This document shows positions 27,526 through 35,900 of a stretch of DNA of 52,183 nt, one piece after another. Each line of letters opens with the position of its first letter. Within the stretch, counting starts at the first letter, position 1. A program made the position numbers and the translations under genes. The notes under the pieces are model-generated. The model was not told where the DNA came from and did not search any database. It saw only the letters and a program-made list of their open reading frames with translations. This DNA is from a virus, in IMG/VR virus record IMGVR_UViG_3300027805_000020, positions 1 through 52,183 of that record. One strand, written 5' to 3'.

Positions 27526-27997
27526 TCAAATCCTCAATTTTCAAATTGTAACAATCACTTTTAACAGTAAACCAATTAGAACCGTCTTTTTGGCCCTTGT
27601 ATAGCTTTCGGGCCTTATTGAAATATAGATTTTTATCTATACTGCCAAGATACCACGCTCTAGTATATTTATTATCAACAAACTCAACTCTAATAAAAAT
27701 ATACTTATCACACTTTTGGACTGTATTATAAGCTGCAACACTACATTCATAGTGAGCCATAGGCTCGGAAGTACACCGCTTCGTTTTGACATCATAAGTC
27801 GTTCCATCAGGCCCGACAAGATCGTAATCCTTCGTATTGACTATTGTACCACCGATCACAAGGTTTGCAACCTGTTCTCCGATAAATCCCGCAATATTTC
27901 CATCGCCTTCGGTTATGGAATTCTTAAGCTTGCCCATATCAATAGATTTAGCCCAAGCTTTTCTAACCATTTCGTCTGTAATTTTAAATTCAATCAT
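27482..27997 (-). CDS. PD-(D/E)XK-fold nuclease-like protein
   Basis: A 171-residue protein. Glu41 in F-I-G-E-Q-V, D-Y-D-L (57-60) and D-V-K-T-K (69-73) form the E ... D ... D-x-K arrangement of the restriction-endonuclease fold. The C-terminus is a short acidic tail. It starts one base from the RecB/Cas4-like nuclease gene, so the two nucleases may work together in recombination or DNA breakdown. It could also be a DNA-binding relative without activity. Confidence 0.7.
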   Translation of the reverse strand: MIEFKITDEMVRKAWAKSIDMGKLKNSITEGDGNIAGFIGEQVANLVIGGTIVNTKDYDLVGPDGTTYDVKTKRCTSEPMAHYECSVAAYNTVQKCDKYIFIRVEFVDNKYTRAWYLGSIDKNLYFNKARKLYKGQKDGSNWFTVKSDCYNLKIEDLNDDNNADNSEEGKV

Positions 27998-27998
27998 A

Positions 27999-28997
27999 TT
28001 ATTTTACTGATCCCGGAGATTGATAAAAACTTGTTTCAAACCCCTTTTTCTTTAAATTTTGTGTTGTTTCTTCTATTCCGTACAATTTTATGTTATCTTC
28101 TACGTATTGACAAATGTTAGTTTTAGTTTCCGGCCAATTTGTTTTGTAATAATGGCAAAGTTTTTGACATCTAAAATCGCTTCTCCATCTATTGATCGGT
28201 TTAGGATTTTTGTTATTTTTTATTTCTATATAAAGTCTTTTTAGTTCATTCATGAAGTATTCTTCGTCCTTACTATCGTACAAGACGGTGAAAGGTCCGC
28301 CATCACGCAGAAAGAATATTGTCATAATTACATTCTTGTATTGCGGAAATATTTGTCTTATTGCGTAATAATACAGCAATAGTTGTATATCTTTTTGCAG
28401 TTTAGGCAGGTCTTTAATCTCGCCAGTGGCCCAATCTTTTCTTGCCCCTGTCTTATAATCTACATACTCTATAGTGTCAGAATCTCCGAGTGTCAATAAA
28501 TCCATTGTGCCTTTCAGCCTTAAGCCGTTAGCCCAAGGCTGTTTTACTTCTAAATCGAATGGGCATTCTGCTTGCAATATATTCATTTTTCTAGGATCAA
28601 ATTGACCACTGTTTATATTTAAGCAAGCGTCCACCATTTTTTCGCAAAAAGGATAATGCTCATTACGAATATAGTTTAAATGCGGAGTGTTTTTAGTATA
28701 ATATTCATAGGATAAATTTAATATAGTTTTAACAAATTCTTCCGACATTAATGTTTTATAGCTATATTTAATTTCCCCAAAATCCGTATCGTTGAATATA
28801 AATTTTTTATTTTTAGGATTATCCTGTATTTGTTTTTTGCAGTTAGCTAATATTTCAAGTGCTTTATGGGTAATCGTCCCCAAATTTGCTTTTAGCTGAC
28901 TAGGTTCTTGAATTCCTAAGTTGTATGTAATATATGTTTTTAACTGACAGTAGGCGTAAGAACCAAGCAGTGAAGATCTGGCGTAACTAATTTCCAT
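27999..28997 (-). CDS. Cas4/RecB-like nuclease with Fe-S cysteines
   Basis: A 332-residue PD-(D/E)XK nuclease of the RecB/Cas4 family. Core motifs are the G-T-M-D-L strand near residue 165, V-D-Y-K-T-G (the D-x-K) and the helix with Q-L-L-L-Y-Y-Y, the usual Q-x3-Y motif. One Cys near the N-terminus (Cys17) and three near the C-terminus (C-Q-K-L-C and N-I-C) match the four ligands of the Fe-S cluster in Cas4 and AddB. It probably resects DNA ends during replication or recombination. Confidence 0.85.
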   Translation of the reverse strand: MEISYARSSLLGSYAYCQLKTYITYNLGIQEPSQLKANLGTITHKALEILANCKKQIQDNPKNKKFIFNDTDFGEIKYSYKTLMSEEFVKTILNLSYEYYTKNTPHLNYIRNEHYPFCEKMVDACLNINSGQFDPRKMNILQAECPFDLEVKQPWANGLRLKGTMDLLTLGDSDTIEYVDYKTGARKDWATGEIKDLPKLQKDIQLLLYYYAIRQIFPQYKNVIMTIFFLRDGGPFTVLYDSKDEEYFMNELKRLYIEIKNNKNPKPINRWRSDFRCQKLCHYYKTNWPETKTNICQYVEDNIKLYGIEETTQNLKKKGFETSFYQSPGSVK

Positions 28998-29015
28998 AAA
29001 GTGCTCCGTTAATAT

Positions 29016-29519
29016 TTATAAGTTAATAATTTCAATTATTTCTTGGCGATCTATTCCGTTATTCCAAGGCTGTTTAAACAAAATTCCGTTTCCGCCATAT
29101 CTATTGAAAATATTGATATTTTCAGTGTAATCATCTATTAGTATTCTACCTTTACCTGCAAGTAATTCTTTTCTTCCTCCAACCATTATATCTCTTCTTT
29201 TAATACCTAGTTTGTCTTGACAAAAAGCAATTTTTTCCTGAGTGCATAAAGGGTGGGAACTTGGCGATGTGGAAATAACAACGTCTCCATGTTTTTTAAG
29301 TAAGCTATAAAACTCTTTAGCCCAAGGATATAACTCTAAATTATACCAAAATCCCGGAACAGAACATTTTTCCCAAAACTCTTCATCTGAAATACCCCAC
29401 TCTCTGTAAAAATTCCATGATTTAATATCGTCATGTTTTTCATGTCTGCCTAAAACTTTTAAGTATCCAGATATAAAATCGACTAATACACCGTCAAGAT
29501 CTAATAGAATTATTTTCAT
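29016..29519 (-). CDS. 5'(3')-deoxyribonucleotidase (HAD family)
   Basis: A 167-residue HAD phosphatase with D7-L-D9-G-V-L-V-D at the N-terminus (nucleophile and acid/base), V-I-S-T-S-P-S-S-H-P as the middle motif and I-L-I-D-D-Y as the metal motif. The size and motif spacing fit the NT5C-type nucleotidase that removes phosphate from dNMP. It overlaps the dNMP kinase by one base (ATG/TAATG), so synthesis and breakdown of dNMP lie side by side. Confidence 0.87.
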   Translation of the reverse strand: MKIILLDLDGVLVDFISGYLKVLGRHEKHDDIKSWNFYREWGISDEEFWEKCSVPGFWYNLELYPWAKEFYSLLKKHGDVVISTSPSSHPLCTQEKIAFCQDKLGIKRRDIMVGGRKELLAGKGRILIDDYTENINIFNRYGGNGILFKQPWNNGIDRQEIIEIINL

Positions 29520-30361
29520 TATTCAAGCCATCCCCAGTCTGATATTTGTTTTTGAAGTGCGATGCACGTATCTGTTAAAGACATATTCATGTTATCAAGA
29601 ACAAGATCGGCATATTGTAAATTAGTTCCATCTTCCGAAGCATGTTTATCATCAGCATTAATATATCTCGTAAGATATACGAATTTTACATCATAGCTTT
29701 CTCTCGGTAGAGATTTTAATCCTTCAATCTCGTTATCAAAACGGCAGTCGGTTATAATTGATAGATCAGATCGCTCTGACTGAATTTGTCTCTTTAACAA
29801 GTTTACCCAAACCGGCAGGTATATCTTACGCATGACTTCCGTACCCATAAACTGTAGGAATTCACGCACAGTCATAAGGCCGGGGTCATGCTTATACATC
29901 CAATAACAAGCATCTTCGAAACTTCCATCAGAATGTTTTCCAACATAGTCTTGTCCGTATATAGACATTTCAGGAGTCATAACTCCCGGCATGTTTTCCC
30001 ACCTAAGATGCTCCATGACCGTGTTTTTATCTTCGTCAGTACCATGCAGTAATTCCCTAGGAATCTCAAAAAGTTCATGACATATATCCTTTAGAGGATT
30101 TGCAAACGCATATGTCTTAACGAACGGCCAGATACTTTGAGACGCATAAACTCCGAAGTCAAAATCATTTCTGTTTAGATCTAAAAGCCCCTCGGCATCT
30201 TTACCATTCGCATCATATAAAGCAAATAATCTACCTTTATCGTCAAGCGAAAAATCTTTGATAATCTCATTCGCCCGTAGCTGATAGCCCGTCAAGAAAT
30301 TCGCCAATGTGTTTTTGCCGCTACCTTTTTTGCCGCAAAAAGCTAAAACCTTACTTTTCAT
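29519..30361 (-). CDS. deoxynucleoside monophosphate kinase
   Basis: A 280-residue P-loop kinase of the phage dNMP kinase type (T4 gene 1 group): Walker A G-K-K-G-S-G-K-N-T at 10-18, R-E-F-L-Q-F-M-G-T-E-V-M-R (near 165-177) and I-I-T-D-C-R-F-D-N-E near 205. It phosphorylates dNMPs, including modified ones in some phages, toward dNTPs. It overlaps the primase gene upstream by 4 bases (ATGA type). Confidence 0.88.
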   Translation of the reverse strand: MKSKVLAFCGKKGSGKNTLANFLTGYQLRANEIIKDFSLDDKGRLFALYDANGKDAEGLLDLNRNDFDFGVYASQSIWPFVKTYAFANPLKDICHELFEIPRELLHGTDEDKNTVMEHLRWENMPGVMTPEMSIYGQDYVGKHSDGSFEDACYWMYKHDPGLMTVREFLQFMGTEVMRKIYLPVWVNLLKRQIQSERSDLSIITDCRFDNEIEGLKSLPRESYDVKFVYLTRYINADDKHASEDGTNLQYADLVLDNMNMSLTDTCIALQKQISDWGWLE

Positions 30362-31362
30362 AGTTTCTCCAAATCAATATAATTACCTAGTATATTTTTT
30401 ACTTCCACACCTAATTCGCCGGGGTCTTTCGCTCCGTATTCAGGCACGTAATAATTAAATCTTCTTCCGCACTTTTTAACAATAGAATCTGCACAATTTC
30501 TTCCGGCTGAATCCATGTCTGTAAATATTAATAAATTTAATGCACCGCTTTGCTCCAGCAATAATAGTTGTTCATCAGTAAAAGCTGTTCCCATTATAGC
30601 CACAGAGTTACGAAAACCATGACTGAAAACCCCCCAAAGATCCGGATTTCCCTCGACAATCACTGCCCATCCCGACTTTTGTATATGTTCCAACGAGAGG
30701 TTTAATCCGTATAAAAAGTTGCCCTTATTAAATGAATAAATCCATTTATCTTTATGTCCAACAATGGTACGTCCGCAACAACCAGCATAAGATCCATCTA
30801 TATCGTATACCGGCACTACTGCTCTTTCGTGCATCATGCGTCCGGGCTGATGCGAATCTCCAACATCGAACATGTCTAATATTTCAGCAGAAAAATTTCT
30901 TCCCAAAAAATATGGAGACGGACACACAAGATTTTTTCTTATGTAATCACGGTCTATATTTTTAGTTACCTTATTTGTACCCACAGATAATGCCCGAGTC
31001 AAAATCTTTTGCTGATTAGCAGGAGTTTTTTCTATAGAAACAAAAAAATCAAGATTCTTATTACGTAGAAAATTGTTTACGGCCTTAAAATCAACTTCTT
31101 CTCCGCCACGGGCCGATAAAACCCCACGTATAAAACCGTAAAGTCCTTTGCCGTATGTATTCTGACATTGGTGTGTCCAGCACTGCCAATTTGGAATATC
31201 GTGCCTGCCTTCAAAAATTGTACATGCAGTAGCATTATCGCCATTATGAACGGGACATGCAAAAGAGTATGTACCGGCCTTATATTTAAAATCTATCTTA
31301 AAAGATTCTAATATATCAGGAATTTGCTGGGCCGTCAGATATTTCTTTTGTGTCGTCGTCAT
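30358..31362 (-). CDS. DnaG-like primase (CHC2 zinc plus Toprim)
   Basis: A 334-residue primase. The N-terminal zinc domain has F-A-C-P-V-H ... W-Q-C-W-T-H-Q-C (about 34-65). The Toprim core has V-I-V-E-G-N-P-D near 230, where the Glu is catalytic, and F-T-D-M-D-S-A-G. It is shorter than bacterial DnaG (about 580) and has no helicase-binding C-terminal domain. It lays RNA primers for the DnaE-type polymerase. It begins 47 bases inside the helicase gene, so the two are coupled. Confidence 0.9.
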   Translation of the reverse strand: MTTTQKKYLTAQQIPDILESFKIDFKYKAGTYSFACPVHNGDNATACTIFEGRHDIPNWQCWTHQCQNTYGKGLYGFIRGVLSARGGEEVDFKAVNNFLRNKNLDFFVSIEKTPANQQKILTRALSVGTNKVTKNIDRDYIRKNLVCPSPYFLGRNFSAEILDMFDVGDSHQPGRMMHERAVVPVYDIDGSYAGCCGRTIVGHKDKWIYSFNKGNFLYGLNLSLEHIQKSGWAVIVEGNPDLWGVFSHGFRNSVAIMGTAFTDEQLLLLEQSGALNLLIFTDMDSAGRNCADSIVKKCGRRFNYYVPEYGAKDPGELGVEVKNILGNYIDLEKL

Positions 31363-32788
31363 TTTGTCCTACACTTGATATATCTGGAACTTGAACATCT
31401 ACTTTTACGCCACGGGCCAATTGATCTCTAGTTGGGCCAACTGTTAATCTGCTATATTCGCCCTCCATGCGGAGATTGATATAGTTACCAAAGTCCATAG
31501 CGGGTCCGTAGCGGGCTACCTGAGGCTCTAGCTTGCGGTTATACGGCACCGGAACTCCCGCAGCGATATCATCGGCCTGTTCTTGCTGAGACTTCTCCTT
31601 GAACTTGGTGTAGCTCGTACAGAGCCACAAGATACGATCCGATTGGGCGATATCATCTTCCCGACTTAACTGTACGAACGCTAAGCACGGCACTTTATAT
31701 TTTACCATAAAGTTGTGCAGGTTTGTCATCTGGAATCCAAGAATTTGATATTCCTTCATAGCCTCAGTGATATTATCGCCGCTCGTAAGTTTTAAATAGT
31801 CATAAACAATGAGGCACGGTTTTGCGGTTCCATCATTATTAAATCCAACCTTGCGATAGATCCACTGTCTCATAATCGATAGTATAGAATCAAACGAACG
31901 CCCGGAAACATTAATATGCTCAATCTTAGAATCTTTCAAGGATTCTGCCGCCTTCAACATTTTTTCTGCATAGCTTTTATTTCCTGCGGCAATATCATTA
32001 ACATTAACGCCAGAAGCATTAGCGAGCAATCTATTTTGTTGACTTGCAGAATCCATTTCGGTGTCTATTATCAGGGTAGGTATAGATAATACATCCTGAT
32101 TTTTCGACACTTGTAGGCCGAGTGTACTTTTGCCAGTTTTAGGTCGGGCCGCAACAACATCGACGCACCCATTGCGTAAACCGCCACCTAGAGCCTTATC
32201 AAATTCTTCAATACCAGTTTTTATACCATTGAAGCCCGCAGGATTATTTAGTAATTCCACTACATAATCATACATGTTAACGCCGATTTCTACGGGCTTA
32301 CTATTATCGCTATTATATATTGTTTGAGCTAGATTATTTCCGGGTTGTTCAATACTTGTGAGAATATCCGCAATATCTTCCTCGCCCGTAAATTGAGAGA
32401 GGCCATCCATTGCTTTCTGAAACTCTTTGCGGGCATCCCTAAGAAGCTTTAGCTTCGTAAGTTTTGCGGCGTAATTTGTTACATTGTTTTTGTTTACGGG
32501 GAAATTAAATAACGATCTAATATATTCTAATTCGTCTTTATTTTCAAATAAGCTCGCAAGCCCCAAAGAAGAAGCTTTGCTCAAAATAGTAGAAAGATCT
32601 AGAGTGCTACCGTCATAGATACATTTTTTAGCAATATCGAATACTATCTGGTTTGTCGGCTCAGTGAATGTTTCATTAGTGATATAATCTACATCAATAA
32701 ATACTTCCAGTCCCATCTGACATATGGCCGACAATAGTGCCCTTTCATATGCCAGATCTTTTAAATCAACATTAATTTTTTTCTTCAT
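31316..32788 (-). CDS. dnaB: DnaB-like replicative helicase
   Basis: A 490-residue helicase with an N-terminal helical domain (1-130), G-I-E-E-F-D-K-A-L-G-G-G-L, Walker A A-R-P-K-T-G-K-S-T (near 215) and L-I-V-Y-D-Y-L-K (Walker B, Asp in D-Y). Q-L-S-R-E-D-D and the C-terminal R-M-E-G-E-Y-S-R follow the RecA-fold pattern. It unwinds DNA at the fork as a hexamer and pairs with the primase. It overlaps the end of the small secreted protein by TAATG. Confidence 0.92.
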   Translation of the reverse strand: MKKKINVDLKDLAYERALLSAICQMGLEVFIDVDYITNETFTEPTNQIVFDIAKKCIYDGSTLDLSTILSKASSLGLASLFENKDELEYIRSLFNFPVNKNNVTNYAAKLTKLKLLRDARKEFQKAMDGLSQFTGEEDIADILTSIEQPGNNLAQTIYNSDNSKPVEIGVNMYDYVVELLNNPAGFNGIKTGIEEFDKALGGGLRNGCVDVVAARPKTGKSTLGLQVSKNQDVLSIPTLIIDTEMDSASQQNRLLANASGVNVNDIAAGNKSYAEKMLKAAESLKDSKIEHINVSGRSFDSILSIMRQWIYRKVGFNNDGTAKPCLIVYDYLKLTSGDNITEAMKEYQILGFQMTNLHNFMVKYKVPCLAFVQLSREDDIAQSDRILWLCTSYTKFKEKSQQEQADDIAAGVPVPYNRKLEPQVARYGPAMDFGNYINLRMEGEYSRLTVGPTRDQLARGVKVDVQVPDISSVGQNDDDTKEISDGPANS

Positions 32789-33030
32789 TATTTCTTTTTG
32801 GTGCCATAAGAGTTATAGTTTTGACCGCCATAAATGTTTGGACGAGAATACCCGACCGGCCTGCCAGAACTATAATATCTTTGACCACCAAAAATATTTG
32901 GTCTACTCTGAAAAGAATTCCTAGATTCGGAAGAATTTGCGGAATGAGGTCGCCCGGACGAAGTTTTATCCGCCCCGGCAGCTTCTAATGAAAGAAAAAA
33001 TACACACACAATCATTAATAAGTTCTTCAT
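32788..33030 (-). CDS. small secreted repeat protein
   Basis: An 80-residue protein not starting at the first in-frame start codon: the ATG with AGGA 5 bases upstream opens a textbook signal peptide (residues 1-20, ending A-A-G-A before D-K). The mature part has two copies of S-R-P-N-I-F/Y-G-G-Q-R/N-Y and a Lys-rich end (K-K-K), and is Ser, Tyr and Gly rich. Secreted, unknown function; perhaps cell-envelope or adhesion related. It is oddly placed between the SSB and the helicase. Confidence 0.75.
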   Translation of the reverse strand: MKNLLMIVCVFFLSLEAAGADKTSSGRPHSANSSESRNSFQSRPNIFGGQRYYSSGRPVGYSRPNIYGGQNYNSYGTKKK

Positions 33031-33031
33031 A

Positions 33032-33340
33032 TTATCCTGCAAAATTAAAATTATCAACGAGTAATGAATGTTTCGACCGCTTAACTCCGTCAGATCCGGT
33101 CCAATTCTCAAGCCGCAGCTTTCCGTCAACTAGCATTTGCTTTCCCTTGACTAAATATTGTGCGACCTTTTCGGCCCGCTCACCAAACATGACACAGTCT
33201 AAATACAGCACTTCTTCTTTGTCTCCATACTTATCGCTACAAGCGATAGAAAACTCCAAAACTTTCTTTCCGCTAGTGGTAGAAGTTAGCGTTGAGTCTT
33301 TAGTAAGCCTTCCGCCCACTATAACTTTGTTATAATTCAT
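33032..33340 (-). CDS. ssb: single-stranded DNA-binding protein
   Basis: A 102-residue SSB. The chosen ATG has AGAGG 4 bases upstream; earlier in-frame starts have none. V-I-V-G-G-R-L-T-K-D at the N-terminus, F-S-I-A-C-S-D-K and L-D-C-V-M-F-G-E-R-A-E-K and K-Q-M-L-V-D-G-K-L-R are standard SSB OB-fold blocks. There is no acidic C-terminal tail. The start overlaps the stop of the small membrane protein (ATGA). It coats single strands at the fork with the helicase and polymerase. Confidence 0.88.
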   Translation of the reverse strand: MNYNKVIVGGRLTKDSTLTSTTSGKKVLEFSIACSDKYGDKEEVLYLDCVMFGERAEKVAQYLVKGKQMLVDGKLRLENWTGSDGVKRSKHSLLVDNFNFAG

Positions 33341-33495
33341 AAAACCTCTTTTGTATATTCGTACCATAGCAAAGCCACGTTTGCTAAACCGTAACAAAAC
33401 CACATCATGGCATGTGGATAATCTTTATCTTTTAAATTACCGGCGGCGATAAACATATAAAGTAGTATCGCCAGAAAAATACCGACCTTACCCAT
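33337..33495 (-). CDS. small two-helix membrane protein
   Basis: A 52-residue protein. It starts in a TAATG overlap with the P-loop kinase stop and ends in an ATGA overlap with the SSB start, so the frame is bounded on both sides. Two hydrophobic segments (about 3-19 and 30-45) predict two membrane passes separated by a charged loop (K-D-K-D). No family recognised. The overlaps support it as a real gene. Confidence 0.7.
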   Translation of the reverse strand: MGKVGIFLAILLYMFIAAGNLKDKDYPHAMMWFCYGLANVALLWYEYTKEVL

Positions 33496-33950
33496 TAAAC
33501 GGCCCAGCCCTTTGCTTCAAGTTTGGTGATAATTTCTTTTGTGGTTTCCCATTTATCAAGCATTTTTTGAATAGCGGCCTGACTGACCTTATGGACGTTC
33601 TTTTCGGCCAATTGAACCGTATCGCTTTTCCACTTAGTTTTTGGTTCTACCACTTCCCAAGGAATTTTAGCCTTAAAAGCGGCCTCAATATATTTATCAA
33701 CTGTCCAATACTCGACGAATGTATTTGCTACAATAACATTCTTGCCGCGAAATAAATGATAAAAAGCCTGCCCGAGACACCAAGAATGTGCCACGGTTAA
33801 AAAGTCGAACGTAAATTTATAATCATTTTCAATCATAAAAAACTGATCGGCTTCTAATACCACACTATTTCCATCGGCTTCCGCTAGCTTGTGTGCAAGC
33901 GTGCTTTTACCCGAACCCGGAAGACCTCTAACTATTGTCAACTTGCTCAT
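33495..33950 (-). CDS. P-loop kinase (AAA_33 / polynucleotide kinase-like)
   Basis: A 151-residue P-loop protein with Walker A G-L-P-G-S-G-K-S-T at 9-17 and E-A-D-Q-F-F (about 33-38), as in the AAA_33 group that includes the kinase domain of polynucleotide kinase and NEDD4-binding-protein-2-like kinases. It could phosphorylate RNA or DNA 5' ends, or a small molecule. It is near a Thg1-like polymerase and a metallophosphoesterase, so an RNA-repair role is plausible but unproven. Confidence 0.75.
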   Translation of the reverse strand: MSKLTIVRGLPGSGKSTLAHKLAEADGNSVVLEADQFFMIENDYKFTFDFLTVAHSWCLGQAFYHLFRGKNVIVANTFVEYWTVDKYIEAAFKAKIPWEVVEPKTKWKSDTVQLAEKNVHKVSQAAIQKMLDKWETTKEIITKLEAKGWAV

Positions 33951-34197
33951 TTTTTCTTTCTACCTGTTTTTCTAATGGTGCCCATGCTAAAAAATGTACA
34001 GCCAAACCGCCAGTTACTACACCGGCGATATAAACTGCCAGAGGGCTTGACCATGCCCACTGATTTACAACGTAACTTATTGTTGCTTCTTCATTAAAAA
34101 TGAACAGTGCGAACAAATCGTATAAAATAAATAATAATCCACCGAATACTATTACTATGGCGGTTATCTGGTTAGGTTTAAAATTCAAGTTTTTCAT
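33928..34197 (-). CDS. small membrane protein
   Basis: An 89-residue protein with two hydrophobic helices (about 14-38 and 55-72) and a charged end (E-K-Q-V-E-R-K-N-E). No family recognised. The start at the ATG is preferred over an upstream TTG; neither has a strong Shine-Dalgarno, and translation probably couples to the zinc-ribbon gene it overlaps by 20 bases. Confidence 0.65.
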   Translation of the reverse strand: MKNLNFKPNQITAIVIVFGGLLFILYDLFALFIFNEEATISYVVNQWAWSSPLAVYIAGVVTGGLAVHFLAWAPLEKQVERKNEQVDNS

Positions 34198-34345
34198 ATA
34201 ATTTATCAATAACGCTTACATATTCCTTTTTGTCTTTTTCGGATTTCTCCGGAATCCATTGCTTTCCGCATTTATAACATAGCATATACTTAGACTTGGG
34301 CGTTTTCCAATGTCCGTCATAATTGCATTTTGGGCACTTTTCCAT
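34178..34345 (-). CDS. small zinc-ribbon protein
   Basis: A 55-residue protein with C-P-K-C-N near residue 5 and C-Y-K-C-G-K about 20 residues later, a clear four-Cys zinc ribbon. The ATG with GGAG about 8 bases upstream is preferred over the earlier start. Possible nucleic-acid or protein binding; function unknown. Confidence 0.7.
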   Translation of the reverse strand: MEKCPKCNYDGHWKTPKSKYMLCYKCGKQWIPEKSEKDKKEYVSVIDKLYEKLEF

Positions 34346-34349
34346 TTTC

Positions 34350-34940
34350 TCACTCCGTAGTATTAGTGTTATGATGATCAACAGCAGTCCACTTCTTTTG
34401 TTTCATAATAGACATGACTTCGTCGTAATGATACAATGTATGTTTTTCGTGTCCGTACAGTTCAGTATCCCAACCAACATCTATAGATAGAAGATCGGGG
34501 TCGTCTGGTAGACTGCCGTGACTATGCCCGTAAAGCATTATAGATCCTCTGTGCGACATATTCCATATGCGTTGTGCGTAGTGATGAAGGTAAAAATATG
34601 TATCATGAATTTTTCCTTCCCATACGGGCTTTATCCATTTAAATAGGTGCCTGTGATCATATACATGCTTGTCATGATTGCCCGTAACTAGGAAAATGTT
34701 TTGACAACGAATACTTTTGCGGAACGTTTCAATGTTATGTTTTCCACCGAAAGACCAATCGCCAAGATGGTAAATAATATCATTCTCGCCAGCCTCGTTA
34801 AAAGATTCAACCAATGCTTCATTCATATCGTGGGTACTATTAAAGTTACGATATCCAGAATTCCACGAGCTTACTTTAGGCCCGGCAATATTTGAGTGCC
34901 CGTAATGAGAATCCGAAGTGAAAAATACATTAATTGACAT
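34350..34940 (-). CDS. metallophosphoesterase
   Basis: A 196-residue calcineurin-like phosphoesterase: D10-S-H12 (first metal motif), H-L-G-D-W near 58, T-G-N-H-D near 85 and Y-G-H-S-H near 138. These are all the dinuclear metal ligands expected. It could remove phosphate or a cyclic phosphate from nucleic acid ends or nucleotides. Next to Thg1-like and kinase genes, an RNA 2',3'- or 5'-end function is an attractive guess only. Confidence 0.88.
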   Translation of the reverse strand: MSINVFFTSDSHYGHSNIAGPKVSSWNSGYRNFNSTHDMNEALVESFNEAGENDIIYHLGDWSFGGKHNIETFRKSIRCQNIFLVTGNHDKHVYDHRHLFKWIKPVWEGKIHDTYFYLHHYAQRIWNMSHRGSIMLYGHSHGSLPDDPDLLSIDVGWDTELYGHEKHTLYHYDEVMSIMKQKKWTAVDHHNTNTTE

Positions 34941-35643
34941 TGACTAAATCTCCAAATAAAATTTCAACTCTTTCTTCGTGACTATATTGTGTTAGAGGCA
35001 TTATATCTAGCGGGCAATATGATCTTTTTCCGGTAATTTTATTTCTTAGCTTTTTAGTATAACCACCACGTTTAAAGCGTGCGGGATAATTATTCCAGTT
35101 AACACCTTTATTAATTAGCATATCGCTAAGATCTGAAAAGTTTTTATTATTGCATTCTTTATGCGAATAATAAGTTCTAGCGGCCATTTGAATTGAGTTT
35201 CGTGCTGCATCCATCTCTCGCCAGAGCAAACAATTTGTAGCTTCGGATAAATTTGGCACGGAAAACACACGGCAGTCAAATAGTGCCATTTTTCCTTCGT
35301 TTTTGAAAATGTTATTGAAAGTATAGGTTGCAAAGGATGCAAGAACGGAACATAGCTTTTGTATTTTTCCGCTGAAAAATAATTCTTGCTCCGGCGATTC
35401 TTTGGATAACACGAGTGTTATTTCGTCGCTCTGTGTATATCCTAAAACCGCATCACTAAAATTACAAAGATCATAAGTCAAAGTATCCATTGCTTGTACT
35501 AAACCATCATCATAAGGCTTATTCAAATTTGAAGTAAAACTATGAAAAGCCTTTCCGTCGATACGAACTATGATCGGGCAATTAGGCATTGCCTGCATAC
35601 CGTAAGCCTTTTCGTAATCTTTCATTCTGTCGCCGATTTCCAT
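34930..35643 (-). CDS. Thg1-like 3'-5' nucleotidyltransferase
   Basis: A 237-residue protein of the tRNA-His guanylyltransferase family. R-I-D-G-K-A-F-H-S-F at 27-36 (metal Asp29) and Y-T-Q-S-D-E-I at 69-75 are the signature sites; N-C-L-L-W-R near residue 140 is also typical. Thg1-like proteins add nucleotides to the 5' end of RNA in the 3'-5' direction and repair truncated tRNAs. Bacterial and phage members are usually repair types. AGGAG lies upstream. This gene, a P-loop kinase and a phosphoesterase lie close together. Confidence 0.93.
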   Translation of the reverse strand: MEIGDRMKDYEKAYGMQAMPNCPIIVRIDGKAFHSFTSNLNKPYDDGLVQAMDTLTYDLCNFSDAVLGYTQSDEITLVLSKESPEQELFFSGKIQKLCSVLASFATYTFNNIFKNEGKMALFDCRVFSVPNLSEATNCLLWREMDAARNSIQMAARTYYSHKECNNKNFSDLSDMLINKGVNWNNYPARFKRGGYTKKLRNKITGKRSYCPLDIMPLTQYSHEERVEILFGDLVNVN

Positions 35644-35646
35644 TGT

Positions 35647-35889
35647 TTATATCTCCTGAACTGACAAGACACCCAGCGGCGGACAACAACCGCAAGGCTC
35701 TTGAGGCTGCTTAATCTGATGCAGTCTTTCAAGCCGCTCTAGCCGTTCACTGTCGTCCTTCTGCCAAGACCATACAATCAGCGACAGGCTCAAAACTGCG
35801 ATGGTTAAGATACATGAAAACACGAAGAGAAATGTGCTTTGCGACTGTAAGTCTTCGCGATATGATTCAATCCTTGCGATTTCGTTCAT
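35647..35889 (-). CDS. small single-pass membrane protein
   Basis: An 80-residue protein; GGGAG 8 bases before the ATG favours this start over a much longer in-frame version. One hydrophobic helix lies at about 19-42 (F-L-F-V-F-S-C-I-L-T), then a charged stretch with E-R-L-E-R-L repeats (short coiled coil) and a terminal C-G-C-C. Topology resembles small envelope or lysis-related proteins, but the function is unknown. Confidence 0.65.
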   Translation of the reverse strand: MNEIARIESYREDLQSQSTFLFVFSCILTIAVLSLSLIVWSWQKDDSERLERLERLHQIKQPQEPCGCCPPLGVLSVQEI

Positions 35890-35900
35890 TACCACACTCC

